Position numbers and translations under genes: made by a program. Shown piece by piece: positions 28,297-41,639 of a stretch of 64,000 nucleotides of DNA (positions are counted from its first letter, which is position 1; each line of letters begins with the position of its first letter). The notes under the pieces are model-generated. The model was not told where the DNA came from and did not search any database. It was given only the letters and a program-made list of their open reading frames with translations. The stretch is from Callipepla californica brunnescens (taxonomy: Eukaryota > Chordata > Aves > Galliformes > Odontophoridae), in NCBI GenBank assembly GCA_023055505.1, contig JALIRH010000002.1, forward strand, positions 24,930,437 to 24,994,436, given 5' to 3'.

Positions 28297-28422
28297 TTTT
28301 GAGGCTGTAGGATCTCTATCACTGAAGGCCTTTAAAATTAGACAAATATCAACATAATTCTTGACAAATATATTTCAACATTGTAGGGAAACAGATTAGA
28401 TCCAGATGGCATTTTAAGACCA
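28297..28422 (+). mobile_element. Ancient CR1/L3-like LINE 3' relic
   Basis: TTTTGAGGCTGTAGGATCTC, TATCACTGAAGGCCTTTAAA, ATTAGACAAATATCAACATA and, near the end, ACAGATTAGATCCAGATGGC follow the order of an amniote CR1/L3-type 3' tail. In intact copies a 'gaggctgtggaatctccatc' stretch precedes 'tttaagaacaggttagacaaac' and a terminal 'agatgatc' segment. High divergence lowers certainty, and no terminal repeat is visible. Confidence 0.5.
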
Positions 28423-31400
28423 CATATTTTCCATACTTTCCTGATTATTTACTATGTTATGGCAAGATCAGAAAACTCCATTAAAGTTCAGACCCCTGGA
28501 GTGCTAATCGCTGTCCAAGTGCTATTTTAAGAGACAGTCCAGACCCTTTCTTAGAGAATTTATGATCTCATTTCAGATAAGACACAAGGAGAGGTTATAA
28601 CAATTGAAGGAATGGTGAACAGCACAACAGTGACAGGACACTAACTGTACAATTTGTTATTTTCAAAGTGCAATTTGTGCTTTCAATCATGTAAAAGCTC
28701 TTAAAAAGGACACTTTCATGAAATAGTCATTGATCTGCCAAGTGCGTGCCTCTGAATGATGGGTTGCTCTGGTAAAATTCATGCAAGTAGTGACTATTCT
28801 GACAAATAGTCCTGTTAACTTGAGGAGGAGTGTTGAGAACCAGAAGGGAATATTTTCCATTTAGTCTTTGCTGTAATATCACAATAAGCAGAAATGTGCC
28901 TGCTCCCACTACACACACCTTACATACCTAGCTGCCTCCCCAAGCCCAGCAGTAAGGGCAGAAACTCAATCCTGATGCTCTGAATTGCTCTTTGGAGGAG
29001 AGTCTTCCTTTTCATAGAGAAGTCAAGGAGACTAAATGGATTGACAATGAGATCCTTAGTATTTGCTAAAGTTCCATTTCAAAAAGGTTGTTCTTTCTCA
29101 GGGTGTAATTAAAAGCCATAAGAATTCTGCATTTTGTTAAAAAGTATCTTCTTACAATAGTATTGTTTCTTTGCAAAGTTTCCTTCTAAGACCTTCCACC
29201 ATGACTCACTGTACTCATGCAGAATTATTTCTACATCAAGCATAGTACAAGAAGGAGCCTGATTTTGGACAGGTTACCCAGAACGCTTTCCACCACCTAT
29301 ACACCCAGACACAACAAAACATGCAATTTGGCAACTGTTGACTTCTGAGAGGCTAGTGGTTTTTGTTTTTATAAAGACAAAACTAATAATCTTATCTGAG
29401 AAGAAGCATGTTCTCGAAAGACATTCCCAAATCAATAATAAGAAGAGGCTTTTAGAAGTTTATAGACTGTGATTTTCAACAATTTACTACAAAAAAAAAA
29501 AAAAAATCATTTCTTCCTTCAATATCTTAATGCCCCTGTTTATAAGGATACAGATACTGTTAACTTCAGCTGTTCTAACCTCGCCTGTTGAAATCCTCCT
29601 CAGCTAAGAATTCATTTCATTCTGAAATCTCCATTTTGTAAAGCTCCATTTTATTAATCTTCGAGGTTACAGTGGTAGAATGGGCAATAATCCAATTAGC
29701 CAGGAAGCAAATAAAGCAGTCCTTCACACTGCTAAACACACTCACAGTAAAACAATTCCATGACGTAATCCATAGTATCTCAACTAAGAAAAATTTCTTG
29801 TGAACAGATCCAATTCTTTTATAATGCTGCTATAAAAAGACTTAGAATTAATTATTTTTCTTAATATAAAAAAGCTGAAAACTTTCTTGGGAAAAGGACT
29901 GGTTTGCATAATATGTAGATTATTTCAGTTGCTTGATCACTGTAATAAATGCCAGGGAAGATAAACAAGCACTCCCTTGCAAACGAAGCATTGCATGCAA
30001 ATTTCATTTTTTATTGGAGTGACACTTGGTGACCTATTCTGGAACCTTAAATTGATGAGATTTTCCTAACCAGGAATGCTTTCTAATATTCAGTTAATGA
30101 ATATCAAAAACCTCCATGATTTTTATTTAAAAAATACATAAATAAAAAATCTCATTAAAAACTTGGGATGGAGAATATCACATTAAAAATGCTTGAATAG
30201 ACAGAGATTATTACAAAGCACAGAAGAGCAACATTTCATGAATAAATCAAAAGGTATTAAGATTAAACAAACATGTAAAGTTTGAAAATCAAAGAAGGTC
30301 AATTAATGAAAGCAACAAATTAATTCAATTTTCATTCAAGCACTTGACATTAAACTTGCTACTGTATGAATAAACTGAATTTCAACCTATTTGATGTAGA
30401 AACCCATGTTGCAAGAAGGTCAGAATCTGTCTTAAAACTTCAGTTCCTTGATTGCTACACAAGACATACCATCACCCTGAGTCGTAGTAGGATGTCAGAT
30501 TGAAATCATATTATATTTAAATCCTCCCTCATTTCAGATTAAATCAAATGAGAAAGCCATTGAAAATCTCAGAGAAATAGCATGCCTACTACAAGTGGAA
30601 AAGCTGCTGTGTATGCAGAATATACTCCTTTTAGGCATCCATGTAGGCACACCACTATTTGAACTTAAAGTACACTTCTGATGCTCAGTGCTCAGGAAAA
30701 ACCTGAAAGCACCTCAGCCCTGAGAAGCAACATGAGGATGTTTATGTGTACTGTACAGTGCCACAGCACTGAGACACAATTCCCTGAACCAAACCTATGT
30801 AATACTGCTGGAGAGTGGATTTCCTCAGAAAGGCCTCTGTGACAACTTTTTGACCTATTCTACTGCCATGGAAATGTCATATGATGTGAAACCAGGAGGC
30901 ATGGCTTCTCAGTTGATGTGACTCTGATGTGCAGAATAAAAAGAGAACAAATCTTTCTAAGTAGAAAACCCAAGTAACCATGCAATTGAAGAACTAGCAA
31001 GTGTTTCTTTTAGTGCTTGTCCATATGAAGTTCATAATAGACAACTCAACATTTATGCAAAATTTAAAGCGGAAAGAAGTGAAAGATTGACTCTGGTCTT
31101 TCAGTCTTTGCAAATAACTTATCTGGGTTCTAGAAAACACTTTTTCTAAAATATAAAATCTTGGTAAAGATTTATTTTTCACTGACACAAACAGCATTTT
31201 TGAAAAGGGCTAGAAAGGAGAGAACAACACTTTACCCTAGGCTTCATTATGTTTTACATCATACAAATGATGCCTCTGAAATAGTAAATGATAAAGACAT
31301 TCGTCTGAATATGACTTTCTCCCTTCTTGTAGCAGAGATGCCACCTACTCAAAATCATGTCTGGTCAACAGCAAAAAGAAAGCATCTGAGTATCTGAGAC

Positions 31401-33277
31401 TAGATGCTAATCCAAATATTTGCTCACTCAAACTAAGCAGCGGCCACTAGGAAAGGATCCAACATTGATGTTGCTATATGTTCTTCACTTGAAAAAATAA
31501 CTATCTATTAAATTTATAGTGTGTTGAAAATCAGCGGACCTTCATGCTCACAGTCAGCAAACATGAGACCTTCTGAAACTGCCATTACTGATCAAGCTTG
31601 TGAAGGCTTTCTCAGTACAGATATGCAAACATTTTAAGTACTAATTTTAATCACTTCCTGTCTTCCAGTTTATATTGCAGAGGATTTTTTTTTCATTATT
31701 TCTATTTCTTTAATAGATTTCCTTTTCATATTAATTCTATGTTTAAATTCTTCATTTTCAATAGAAAAAATTATGCATTTTTATTTGCTTGAGCTGTTAC
31801 AGCTGTACAGTATTCATGAGTTCATCCTATGTCTGAGAGGGTATCAAACCCAGCAGATACTGCTCAGCGTTACAGAAGAGAAGTGATATTGAAAAGCATA
31901 ACAAAGTCCTCTCTGGGATACATCTACAATGTCTGAGTTGGGTAGCTTGAAATGTTAACAACATGCCATCTGTGTTTTAGTGAGGGTTAGCTACTGCTTA
32001 AATGATTGTGATTAACAGCTAGAGCTTTATACACTAACAAGCCAAGTTTGATTGTAATTCTTTGGAGTGTAATCATCACTCTATCCTGCAATTATACACA
32101 ATGTGTGTTGAATTAGAAGCAAAGAAAAAGAACATGAAGTAACTTTCAGACTTGGAAAAGCAGGCTTTTGAACACAAGCCAAAGGTGAGATGACTAGTGA
32201 GAACTGTGACTCATTGTAATATTGCTGATATACAATATAGAGATTGTAGGAATTGATAATTTGAAGAGTCACTGTGAAAGAAAACAAAGAAGAATGTGCA
32301 TCGGGAGCATAACTTAGATTAAGCATGCAGAGAAGCAGACTATAATTTCAGAAAAACAAACATTTGATTTTATGACAGATGAACTATGGAAAACTTTTTA
32401 TTTTACCTCATTCCACTTGGTGAAAGCTAAGAGCTATATGACTAATTTCACTTGTGTTCACACTCAACAGATGTGCTTTTGCTTTCACTTTCATCGTGAT
32501 CTAAAGCTGCAATAAGGTTTAAAAGCCATATAAAAATTCATTGAAATTTCTATATACTGACTAATTTTGTTGATGAAGAAGAATACTAATGGACAAAAAG
32601 AAGGTTTTGCAACAGATGACTAGCCCTCCTTACAATGAAGACAATAGGAAATGTATTTTAAAAACACCAAATGTATTGATAGGCAATAGTATCTCATAAC
32701 TGTTACTAATTTGCACCCCTTAGTGACAAAATGACTATAACTGAGGTCATACAGCACACAAACTAGAAACCACACGTGTAAATCTTGGAGGAGACCTGGA
32801 TTCATAAAAGGACTTGCAAAATATGTTCATCAATTTCCATTTGAGCTTTCAAAACAAACAGTGCTGTAAAACTTGTGTTTGAAAGGTTCAAGTGGAATAT
32901 TTAGGCCAGCAGAGCAAAAATACTCCTCCTGAAGCATATGCTTCTTTCCTATCCCAAGGCAGGGAAATTCTTCATTTTAAAGTGGATACCTCCAGTCTTA
33001 CAGAACCCTCTTCAGCTCTTTCCCATTCTATAACTCATTCCAAATCATTTTCTTCTCCGCATGCTTTCGTGCTGTGAGATCCAACTGAAGGCTGCATTGA
33101 ATTCTGCTGCTTCAGAGACTGCCTTTGTAGATGCTATCCTAAGAAGGAAAAGAAGCTGCAGATACAACGAGACAAAAGAAGTATAGTGGGAGGCATGGGG
33201 TCAGATTAACTACAACCAGTGCTGGTAGAGCAGGTAGGACAGGCAGGCATATCCATCCCACAGCCTTCCACAGTCCA
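28423..33277. other. RALYL: Intronic, no gene or clear repeat
   Basis: Mostly unremarkable AT-rich DNA with an A15-16 tract near 29491-29506. A possible further ancient repeat at about 28529-28600 is listed among the findings. Short frames show no domain. Confidence 0.5.
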
Positions 33278-33380
33278 CAGAATTGTAGAACTTCTCAAGC
33301 TGGGAGCGGTCCCATAACCATCAGAGTCAATTTCCTGCCTCCAAGAGAAAAACTAGCACCAGTCTGTCCCTGTGTGGCTC
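33278..33380 (-). mobile_element. Possible CR1 3'-end fragment
   Basis: CAGAATTGTAGAACTTCTCA, GCTGGGAGCGGTCCCATAAC, CATCAGAGTCAATTTCCTGC resembles the complement of a diverged CR1 3' end: a 'cagaattgtagaat..gctgggaaggacc..aaagatcatcgagtccaa' layout followed by 'ctcctgcctcc'. It is short and diverged, and the inner boundary is unclear. Confidence 0.45.
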
Positions 33381-35000
33381 TAACACAGATAAAACAGGGG
33401 TCTGGCCCAACATGAAGCAGCTTCACAATCCACAGTTTCCAGTACACCTCTGCTTCCTTCTCTCCCATAGCCTCATCATGCTTATGCCATCATGATGCAC
33501 TTTCCTTCCTGCAGTCTCACTGCCTTGTATCAGATACAGTGGTTAAAGAAGTGGCCACTTATAGTCTACATCTGTTCTCCAGTCTTCTTCTCCAGAGACA
33601 TAAGCAGCTTTTTCCTAGGTCTCTAATCATCCATAATCTTCCTGCATGATTAGCTACTATTTTGCAAATTTGATGCTTTTCTTGAATACCCACTCTACCA
33701 CTCTCTGCTTCACTAACAGCTTGTAGAGAAAGAAATACTTTCCCATTTTTTTCTTCTTTTCCTTTTCTTCTTTTCTTTGATCTTTCTTGAATTTACATGT
33801 GGCAACTCTTATGAAAGCTCATTTTAAAATGCAAAGGAAACAAAATTTTACACATCTATCAGCTACTTCATATATGCAAAATCCAAATCTTTGTTCAATC
33901 TATATGAATTCATTGGAAAAGGGGAATTTTTCTTTATTTCCTCCATTCTGATGATATGAGTAAAGGATTTTTCTTATCATATGAAAGATCTTTCCTTTTT
34001 CACTATCCTTCTTTAGTAGGCATCATGTTCCACTGATAGCTGTCTTGACAGCATGTCAGCAACTCTTACACCTGCAGAAGCTCTGAGGTTTCTAAGATGC
34101 ATTGTTCATCTTCAGCAGCTTTATTTATTTACACATTTTTCTTTATATTTAGGATTATTCATCACAAAATGTTTATAAAGTTTGCCAGAACCACCATCAT
34201 ACTTCAAAATGTAACAGTACAAACAACAGGAAATTAAGTAGAAATGCAGTTTCAAAGAGAGGACAGAAAAACTCACTTTTGATTACTGTTTTCTAAAGTC
34301 ATATGGAATGCTATAATAGGATGGAAAGTACTGCAATAATAGCAGGGCAGCAAAGTCTTTGGCTACTGCAAATAAGAATGAGCCCAAATACAGCAGCCAC
34401 AGATACAGAAGTGAAGATAATTACCTTTGGAAAACCTCAGGTAGGCAGGGATCTCCAGCAAGAGATACCCTCACCTGCACTGCCAAACATTAAATGAGGT
34501 CTGGGAAGGGGTGGATCCTGGCTCTACCCCTTCTGTTTGCTCAGGTACACTGCATGCCTCTGAGCATCCGTGGGTTGGCCCTGCCCTCCCACCAGGCACT
34601 CAGTCACTGTTTCAGGCTGTGACTTAGCATTTCTGCTGTTCATAGTAGTGCCATCAAGCTCTGCATGTTTGGCATGAGAACTGGGGAACACTCGTGTGCC
34701 AACAGACAGAATTCATGAGTACAGCCCTGTTAGTTACCATTCTAAGAGTATTACCCCTGACACAAGAGAGGATATAGAAAAAGCTTCCAAAGTGGCCACA
34801 CAATGATGCACAAAACCAAAACAAAAAAATAACTCAGATCTTCTCCAATGATAGATAAACTCAGAAGGTTAATTAAGAGATGAACACCACTGGCAGTAAA
34901 ATACTTTTCACTTTATGGAATTGCATTCAAAATGTGGTGCAAGTGCAAACTGAGCTAACATTAGGTGCTGGATAAGTGAACTGATTGGTGTGGTTAGATA
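33381..35000. other. RALYL: Intronic, no gene; locally higher GC
   Basis: It contains a polypyrimidine (CTTTT)n-like stretch at about 33746-33790. A GC-richer patch lies at about 34490-34640. No CR1 or mariner landmarks were seen and no frame has recognisable domains. Confidence 0.5.
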
Positions 35001-35540
35001 ATCATAGCATCATAGAATAGCCTGGGTTGAAAGGGACCTCAAAGACCAGCTAGTTTCAAACCCCCTCCCATGGGCAGGGTTGCCAACCACTAGACCAGGC
35101 TGCCCAGAGCCACATCCAGCCTTGCCTTGAATGCCTCCAGGGATGGGGCATCCACAGCCTCTCTGGGCAACCTGTTCCAGTGCGTCACCACCCTCTGAGT
35201 GAAAAACTGCCTCCTAATATCTAACCTAAATCTCCCCTGTCTTAGTTTAAAACCATTCCCCCTTGTCCTGTCACTATCAACCCATGTAAATGGTTGTTCC
35301 CTCCCCCCTGTATATATGTACCTTTCAAGTACTGGAAGGCCACAGTGAAGTCTCCCGACCTCTTCTCCAAGCTAAACAAGCCCAGTTCCTCGACTTTTCC
35401 TCATAGGAGAGGTGCTCCAGCCCTCTGACCATCTTAGTGGCCCTCCTCTGGACCCGTTCCAAAATCTCTGCATCTTTCCTGTGCTGGGGGCCCCAGTCCT
35501 GGACACAGTACTCCAGCTGGGGTCTCACAAGAGCCGAGAT
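35001..35540 (-). mobile_element. CR1 LINE 3' fragment
   Basis: It starts with the CR1 terminus ATCATAGCATCATAGAATAG, then AAGGGACCTCAAAGACCAGC, CCATGGGCAGGGTTGCCAAC and AATGCCTCCAGGGATGGGGC. Next come TCTAACCTAAATCTCCCCTG, CTCATAGGAGAGGTGCTCCA and CACAGTACTCCAGCTGGGGT. On the minus strand the inner part encodes ORF2 C-terminal residues [17 protein letters not shown] and [20 protein letters not shown]. The 5' truncation falls just before ALVRPQ, at 35540. The sequence is close to the 61.3 kb copy and relatively young-looking. Confidence 0.96.
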
Positions 35541-37642
35541 ATTTACTATTACCACAGATGCATACATCTACAACTAATTTAATGCACACTTTAAAATAGT
35601 CTGAATTATGTCACATAATAATATATTTAAAATTGCAGAGTCAAAAAATCAAAATTAAAACCACAGAATTGATGAATTGTCTTAAATACTCCAAGAATAT
35701 TTTAAATCATATATAACTTGGGTTGCTATACTGGGTCATATCTAGGTCACACATTCAGCTTTATATTTCCTGCACACTGATTGAAATTTATGGATATGTT
35801 TATTTTTCTGCTGACTGTTTTAAAGAGAAGGTTATAATGTTATGAATCTTAAATGTAATACATCAGGGGCATAGACATATACGTACACAAAAAGGTGTGT
35901 GTATGTTCACACACGTGCACATTTGTATACAAACATATACTTGTGAAAAAAAATGAGAAAATATATTAGCAAACTAGAAAAATTTGCAATGTGAAAATTA
36001 TTGAGTAAAAGATTTCTTTGACATAGTCCAAAATTCTTTTGCTTTAGTTCACAAATAATTATATCCAAAATTATATTTAAATAAAAACAAACAAACAAAC
36101 AAACGGCAAATTTGACCTGAAATTCTGCATTAAATGAAGACAAAAACATGGAGTTAAAAGTCTATATCTTAAAGCTCTTGTAATGGAGAAGTTATACAGG
36201 TGAACATCTCTCCAGCAGCAGCTGTAACTCTACTAGAACATAATGAATTTACATTTTCTTTTGTGTATTTTTACAAATTATTGGTATTAAAATAAAGAGT
36301 TAAATTTAAGACTTGTTTGTTTATGTTTACATTTGAAAACAACCCATCCTTACTGGCTTAGAAACTGGCAATTAATATCCAGCAGTCAACATTCAAAGTA
36401 TAGCTTTGCCACAAGCAATGATGTGCCTCCCTTTTTCAGAAACATTCATATCAACATTCTGAGATGAATGTAAGTGTGGATATATTTCATTTTTTTAATA
36501 AGAAAGCTCTTGTATCTTTGCTTTAGGAATTTATTTGAAAAAAAAAAAAAAAACACACAAAAAACCCACCTCAACCCCTTTCAAGATCTTCTGACACAGA
36601 CATGAATAAGATTAAATGCACCTACACAGGCAATGTTGTGCTTTCTGGTAGAGAGACACTTGCTAATCCACTTTCTGTATGTCAGATTTAAAGGGGAGAG
36701 CATTTTGTTTTAATATGCAAATGAAAGAAGAAAGTGTGTAAAAACTTTCCTGAGGACAGATTATACTGTTCTCCTCTGCATCACTAATTTGAATCTATTG
36801 CAAAGAAGTCCATTCAAGTTCACTCAAGACCATTGCCTGAAGGCTGTTGAGAGATATTACCATTTATAATCTAATTGTGGTCTCAGAGCTATCCCCATTC
36901 CTGCATTAGAATTTTATACCAATGAAAACTGGATGACAGAGAAAGTGAGCATACATCAGATCACTTGAAAAAAAAATAAAAAAATCCCACCTTCATCAGC
37001 AGAAGTCTTCCTATTTGAGTAACAGCAAATTAATTTGATAGCTGAAGTCTCTTACAATATTTCAGAATGGAAATCCTCTAGACTTTAAGTTGGCAAAGGT
37101 AGAGGGCTAGTTTTGCCCAGCTTGGCTTAGTGTAATGTGCTTAGGTGAAGGGCAACACATGATATCCATAATTCAGCAGGTTGGGCTCTTCTGTGTGCAT
37201 TATAAAGTCACAGACACAGAACCATTTGCTGCATGAAATATGCATAAGTATTTCCACTCTGAACCATTAAATCTTCAACCCCCTCACCCACAAAGACAGA
37301 ACGAGTAGAAAATATAAGAAAAGAAACTTAATACTGGAGTAACACAGACTTCTACTTTCAAGAATCACATTTCCAATCCCATTCACTAAAACAGTAAAAG
37401 TGTTGGTGCACATCAAGCACAGACATATCCATAGCTTGTGATATGAAGGGTGTACCATGGATGATCCCACACCATCTATCGACAGGGACTGAGCATTGCC
37501 AAAGCTGGGAGCATCCCCTCCATGTGTACTTCAGCAGGCAAGAATCTCAGATTCAGTGCGACGTTCCTAGTTTTCATTCAGTTTTTCTCCATAGGAATGG
37601 CATCCTTTCTGGTCAATAGGTGACCTTAAACAGCTGAATTTA
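35541..37642. other. RALYL: Intronic, no gene; (AAAC)n and A-rich tracts
   Basis: It contains (AAAC)n at 36083-36104 and an A-rich tract at 36538-36566. A purine/pyrimidine-alternating GT/CA patch lies at about 35886-35930. No exon or transposon was recognised. Confidence 0.5.
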
Positions 37643-38176
37643 TGAGGGCTGTTCTGTAACAATTCCTTCTTTATTACATCAGCCCATGATATCACAGGCA
37701 GATGTTGGTGGTATGGCAGTAGAAGCTAAATCTTCCCACCACTTTTCCATTACATTCTGTTGCTATGTGACAGATGGCAGCAAAGGGGCAGTCTGACTAA
37801 CTGGCGTCTGACATAGAAGTGAAGATGGAAAAAAGGTGTGGGATTGAATACTTCCACGTGTAAAAATGGCACCCACTGGCATTCATCAATACTTGTGAAT
37901 GTTTATGAAGACCAAGCAGTGGATATGAGCACAGCAAGGCTACGGGTGCTGTGCTTCAGGAGAGGTGATAGCAACAGTGGGTCACCTCCACTGGTGCAGA
38001 TTTTCACTAGAGCAGCATCAGGATCTTGTTCATCACTGCTGAAAATGCATAACTAATAGTGGTGTCTGCACTGAAAAATAACGTTTCATAGCTGATAATT
38101 TGCCGTATCAAATAGTCTTGTGCTCTTTGTGTCTACTGTAGCTTCCATGGAAGCATTATCTTTGGAGGAACATGTA
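37643..38176 (+). mobile_element. Non-autonomous mariner (Galluhop-type), both ends present, 534 bp
   Basis: It is flanked by TA dinucleotides (37641-37642 and 38177-38178), the mariner target duplication. The left end TGAGGGCTGTTCTG matches the complemented right end of the 47.6 kb copy. The right end TGGAGGAACATGTA aligns with that copy's left end. A 72-codon frame at 37838-38056 retains NGTHWHSSILVNVYEDQ, VDMSTARLRVL and SPPLVQIFTRAAS: the helix-turn-helix half of the transposase fused directly to its extreme C-terminus, ending LLKMHN. Most of the catalytic domain, including the DDD region, is deleted, so it cannot encode transposase. Confidence 0.88.
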
Positions 38177-40447
38177 TAACTCCTTTATACATGGTGCTTG
38201 CCTACAGAACATTTACTGTGAAACGTGTGGTGACTTCAGTATCTTTTTTAACTCTATTTCTTACAGTCCTTTCTGGTTTATTTCATTATTGTTATTATTA
38301 TTATTATTTTTTTTGCCAGCTCTCCCCTTTTGCTCCTTTCTGTGATGGAGACAAAGAGGGAACAAGCAGTTCTAATTCCCAAAACCAAATGTCAGATTCA
38401 TCTCCAGCTAAATTAACTCTAATTCTTACTAATTTAAAATAGTTCTGGTCTTGTTAAATTCCAAACTATTTCCTCTTTTTTTCTGTGTGCATGTATTTGT
38501 AAGTGCTTTTAAGAAAATGTCACTGCACAGTGACTTTTTTTTTCCTTTCTCTCTCTCTTATACACACATGCAGTCACACACACACAGACATAAACACCAC
38601 TGTCTCTAAACTACATGCAATAAAGACGTAATAAAGATAAATGTAGACTCTCTTTCCACTTCACTTTTTATTTTTCCAAAAGACTGGTCTACTGACGGAC
38701 TGACTTACTAAAAGATTTTATTTGAAATCATAAATAACTCGTATTCAGTGATCTAAATTAGATGAATATTGTAGAGATAGTGCTACATGTGAAAATATAA
38801 TGAAGAATAACGATGGCTGAACAATAGCGAGTTTGAAATATTCATCATGTAAAGAAATTATCATTCAATTTTACATTCTTAGAGTAATTGACATTGAAAA
38901 ACAAATGCCCTAAAGAGCTGTGCTTAGAAAATCAAATCTTTGAATCAATGTTAAAGCCATCTCTGCTACCACTCAGAGATTACATGATATGCAGAAAGTG
39001 TATTCTGTTATGGATGTAACAACAGCATCAATTAATTTCATGTGCTTCCTTTTATTGACTTTTATACTATCCTGCAGCACCAAACCTGTCTGATTACCAA
39101 CAAGAGCTGAGACAGCATGAAAGGCTGCATGGCTCCATTACCCACTGGTGAAACTAAAGATGCCTGATAACAAAGGCCTTCCCCATTATGAGCCCTTTCT
39201 ACCCATTTTCAGTGTCTTTTTCAACAAAAGTACAAATGCAAACAGCCTTTTGAGAACACAAAGAGAACAATTCAGCTGAGCTAGCAAATAAGGCCTTGTA
39301 CATCAATCCTGTTCTGAAGAGATGTGGGAGGTCTTACACAGGTCTCTATGGCTGAAGGATAACAGAGCCACAGGAATACATAGAACACTGCCATTTTTTT
39401 TTCCTTACACTTTCATCCTTATTTCTAATTTGACTTCTCTTGGGAATCTTTCAGGTTAATTGATCTTCCCTGCTCCCCAAGTAACTGCTGGGCTGAGAAG
39501 GTCTACCAGTTCTGAGCAGGACCGCCAAGGCAGACCCGTTGTTTGGCACTCACACTAGCAAGGGAAGCAGCACTGAGCTCCAAGCTGTAATATGTTTAAA
39601 GCACACTGCTCACGGCTTGCTTACTATCCACGAAACAGCAAGAGGGTCATACTTTGCCTCTGATTGCAGTCTTGTTTTTCCCTACTGCTCCTGCAGCTGT
39701 ATGACTAGCCAGAATCATTTTAATGCCTTATTGGTTGTGTTTAACTTTTACTACAACATTTGCATCTAGACTCAACAGGAAGAAAATGAAACTCAGTAGA
39801 TTTCCCAATTTTGAAAAGAAATACTCAGTACTAAATGTTCATGGCAAGCATTTCCATGGCCATAAAATTATAGCTCTTGTTTTCACAGCTAAAAGACAAC
39901 AAAATGTCAATATAAATATTTATTTCCAAAACAATAACTGGGAACGTTTTCAGTTGAGGTATTCTGTATGTTGACTAATTAATTACGATACTTTATGCAA
40001 TCCCTTGCAATATTTCTTCTATCTGGGCCACTGCCAAATAACACAATTTGGAATTCAGCACAGGTTACTCAGATACACTCTTTTTAGTATCTACCAGCAT
40101 GCAATCTCCCACTATAAACGTGGCAAAAGAAAAACAGCAGAATTTTGAAGACCATCTGTAACACACTACATTTTTTCCCCATCGATAATCTGCATTTTTT
40201 CTTAGAAGCATTTTCCAATTTAGGACCACCCTTTGGTCCTACACCCACATTTGGGCCTACACCCCCATGACTTAGAAAACAGGATTTACAAAGAATACAT
40301 AAGTTTTAGCACAAAACTGTAGATGAAACTGCATTTTAAAAATGTCCTGTCTTTGGCTAGAAAGGTTATGCCTACTATCTAAGAAAAACAATTTTGAGAT
40401 AGCTTTCATAGTGGTGTCTACACCAAAAGCAGTGAAATTTCAAAGAA
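38177..40447. other. RALYL: Intronic, no gene; (TTA)n, CT/CA-rich and 18-bp duplication
   Basis: It holds (TTA)n at about 38285-38310, a CTCT then CACACA region at about 38546-38590, and an 18-base imperfect tandem duplication at 40232-40267. No coding or transposon signal was seen. Confidence 0.5.
40232..40267. repeat. Imperfect 18-bp tandem duplication
   Basis: TTTGGTCCTACACCCACA (40232-40249) is followed directly by TTTGGGCCTACACCCCCA (40250-40267), differing at two positions. It is a local duplication of unknown significance. Confidence 0.85.
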
Positions 40448-40480
40448 CAACAGAACTGTAGGGGTTGGAAAGAACCTCTT
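40448..40480 (-). mobile_element. Possible very short CR1 3' tip
   Basis: AACAGAACTGTAGGGGTTGGAAAGAACCTCTT resembles the complemented CR1 3' terminus (agaattgtaggggttggaagggacctct). At about 30 bases the match is suggestive only. Confidence 0.4.
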
Positions 40481-41639
40481 ATTTTTATACCAAGCCAGTT
40501 ACAATCCAGAGTTCTCACAAAACTGGCACTACGCTCAGAACCACTACGTGGTAAGGCCACGCTCAGAACTGTATGAAAGGCCAGTATAACAGCATAGACA
40601 AAGTCAATCGCTAATCTAAATTAGAACTGAGCCTTAAGGGAAGCAAATCAAACAATGGGATCATGCAATACATGGGCTACAGAAATAACTTCCAGACTAA
40701 TAATGAATTCTTGCATCCATACAAGTATGAACAAATCAAAGAGTTCTAGTTAGTATTGCTACAATGGCTTCTATTTTTTACAGTTTACTTCCCAAAACAA
40801 TGGAATTAAACCTGACACATACAAAATTATCTGTTTTTCTGGTGTTGTGTTTCTGCCTTCAGATGGTGAGTCATCATGTGCTGTATAAAGCTTGATCACT
40901 TTAATCCACATATGGTGGGTGTTTATGAAGCCTTAGGAGCAAGTCTAAAGCCTGTCAGCATGATTCACTTCCAGTGGGTCCAAGTGCAGTGTATTCAAAA
41001 CAGCTGAAGGGACAATAGATGCAATAAACCTACATTAGCAACCTAGGGTTATATAGGGTAATATAGCCAGCACTCCAACAGAAGTAGAGTCCAACCTGGA
41101 GCTATGAATTTAAGTGTAATCGTAATGGTGGTTTGTCCAAATATGAAAAAAATCAAGAACACTACTGTTGAGACAAGATATCAACAAACCATCATAGAAC
41201 AAAAAAAGGTTACCAAGTGCACTGACATGACCCAAAACAAAGAGGGAAATCTAAGTTCATATGTTTCCGTATTTTCCTTTTGTGAAATAAATATTTCTCT
41301 TATGCTTTTGCTGGAATTGACAATATCTTTAAATATAAGTCACAAGTATAGATGGTTTAAATGTTTTGTTATTTTGCAGCTTGAGTTTGCTGTGCACTAG
41401 ATTTATTTTCCTTTTATGGCTAAATTCAATTTCCTGCCAAAGGTTTCTAGGTGCTACTAAAGACACTAGGAATTGTAGAGAAGAACCATTCATAGCCCAT
41501 TTGCTAACAAGGATCCTGAGGATGCAGAACTGGTCCCAGTTGCTTAACCCTATCCTTCCTCTTGCAGATACAACCTGCTTGGGTGCTCTCATCTCATACT
41601 GTGGCACCAAGAAGGAAAAAGCTAATTGGGCTACTACTG
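40481..41639. other. RALYL: Intronic, no gene or clear repeat
   Basis: Nothing was recognised. Overlapping 98-142-codon frames on both strands at 41104-41794 lack domain features and partly run into the mariner relic, so they are not called as genes. Confidence 0.5.
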
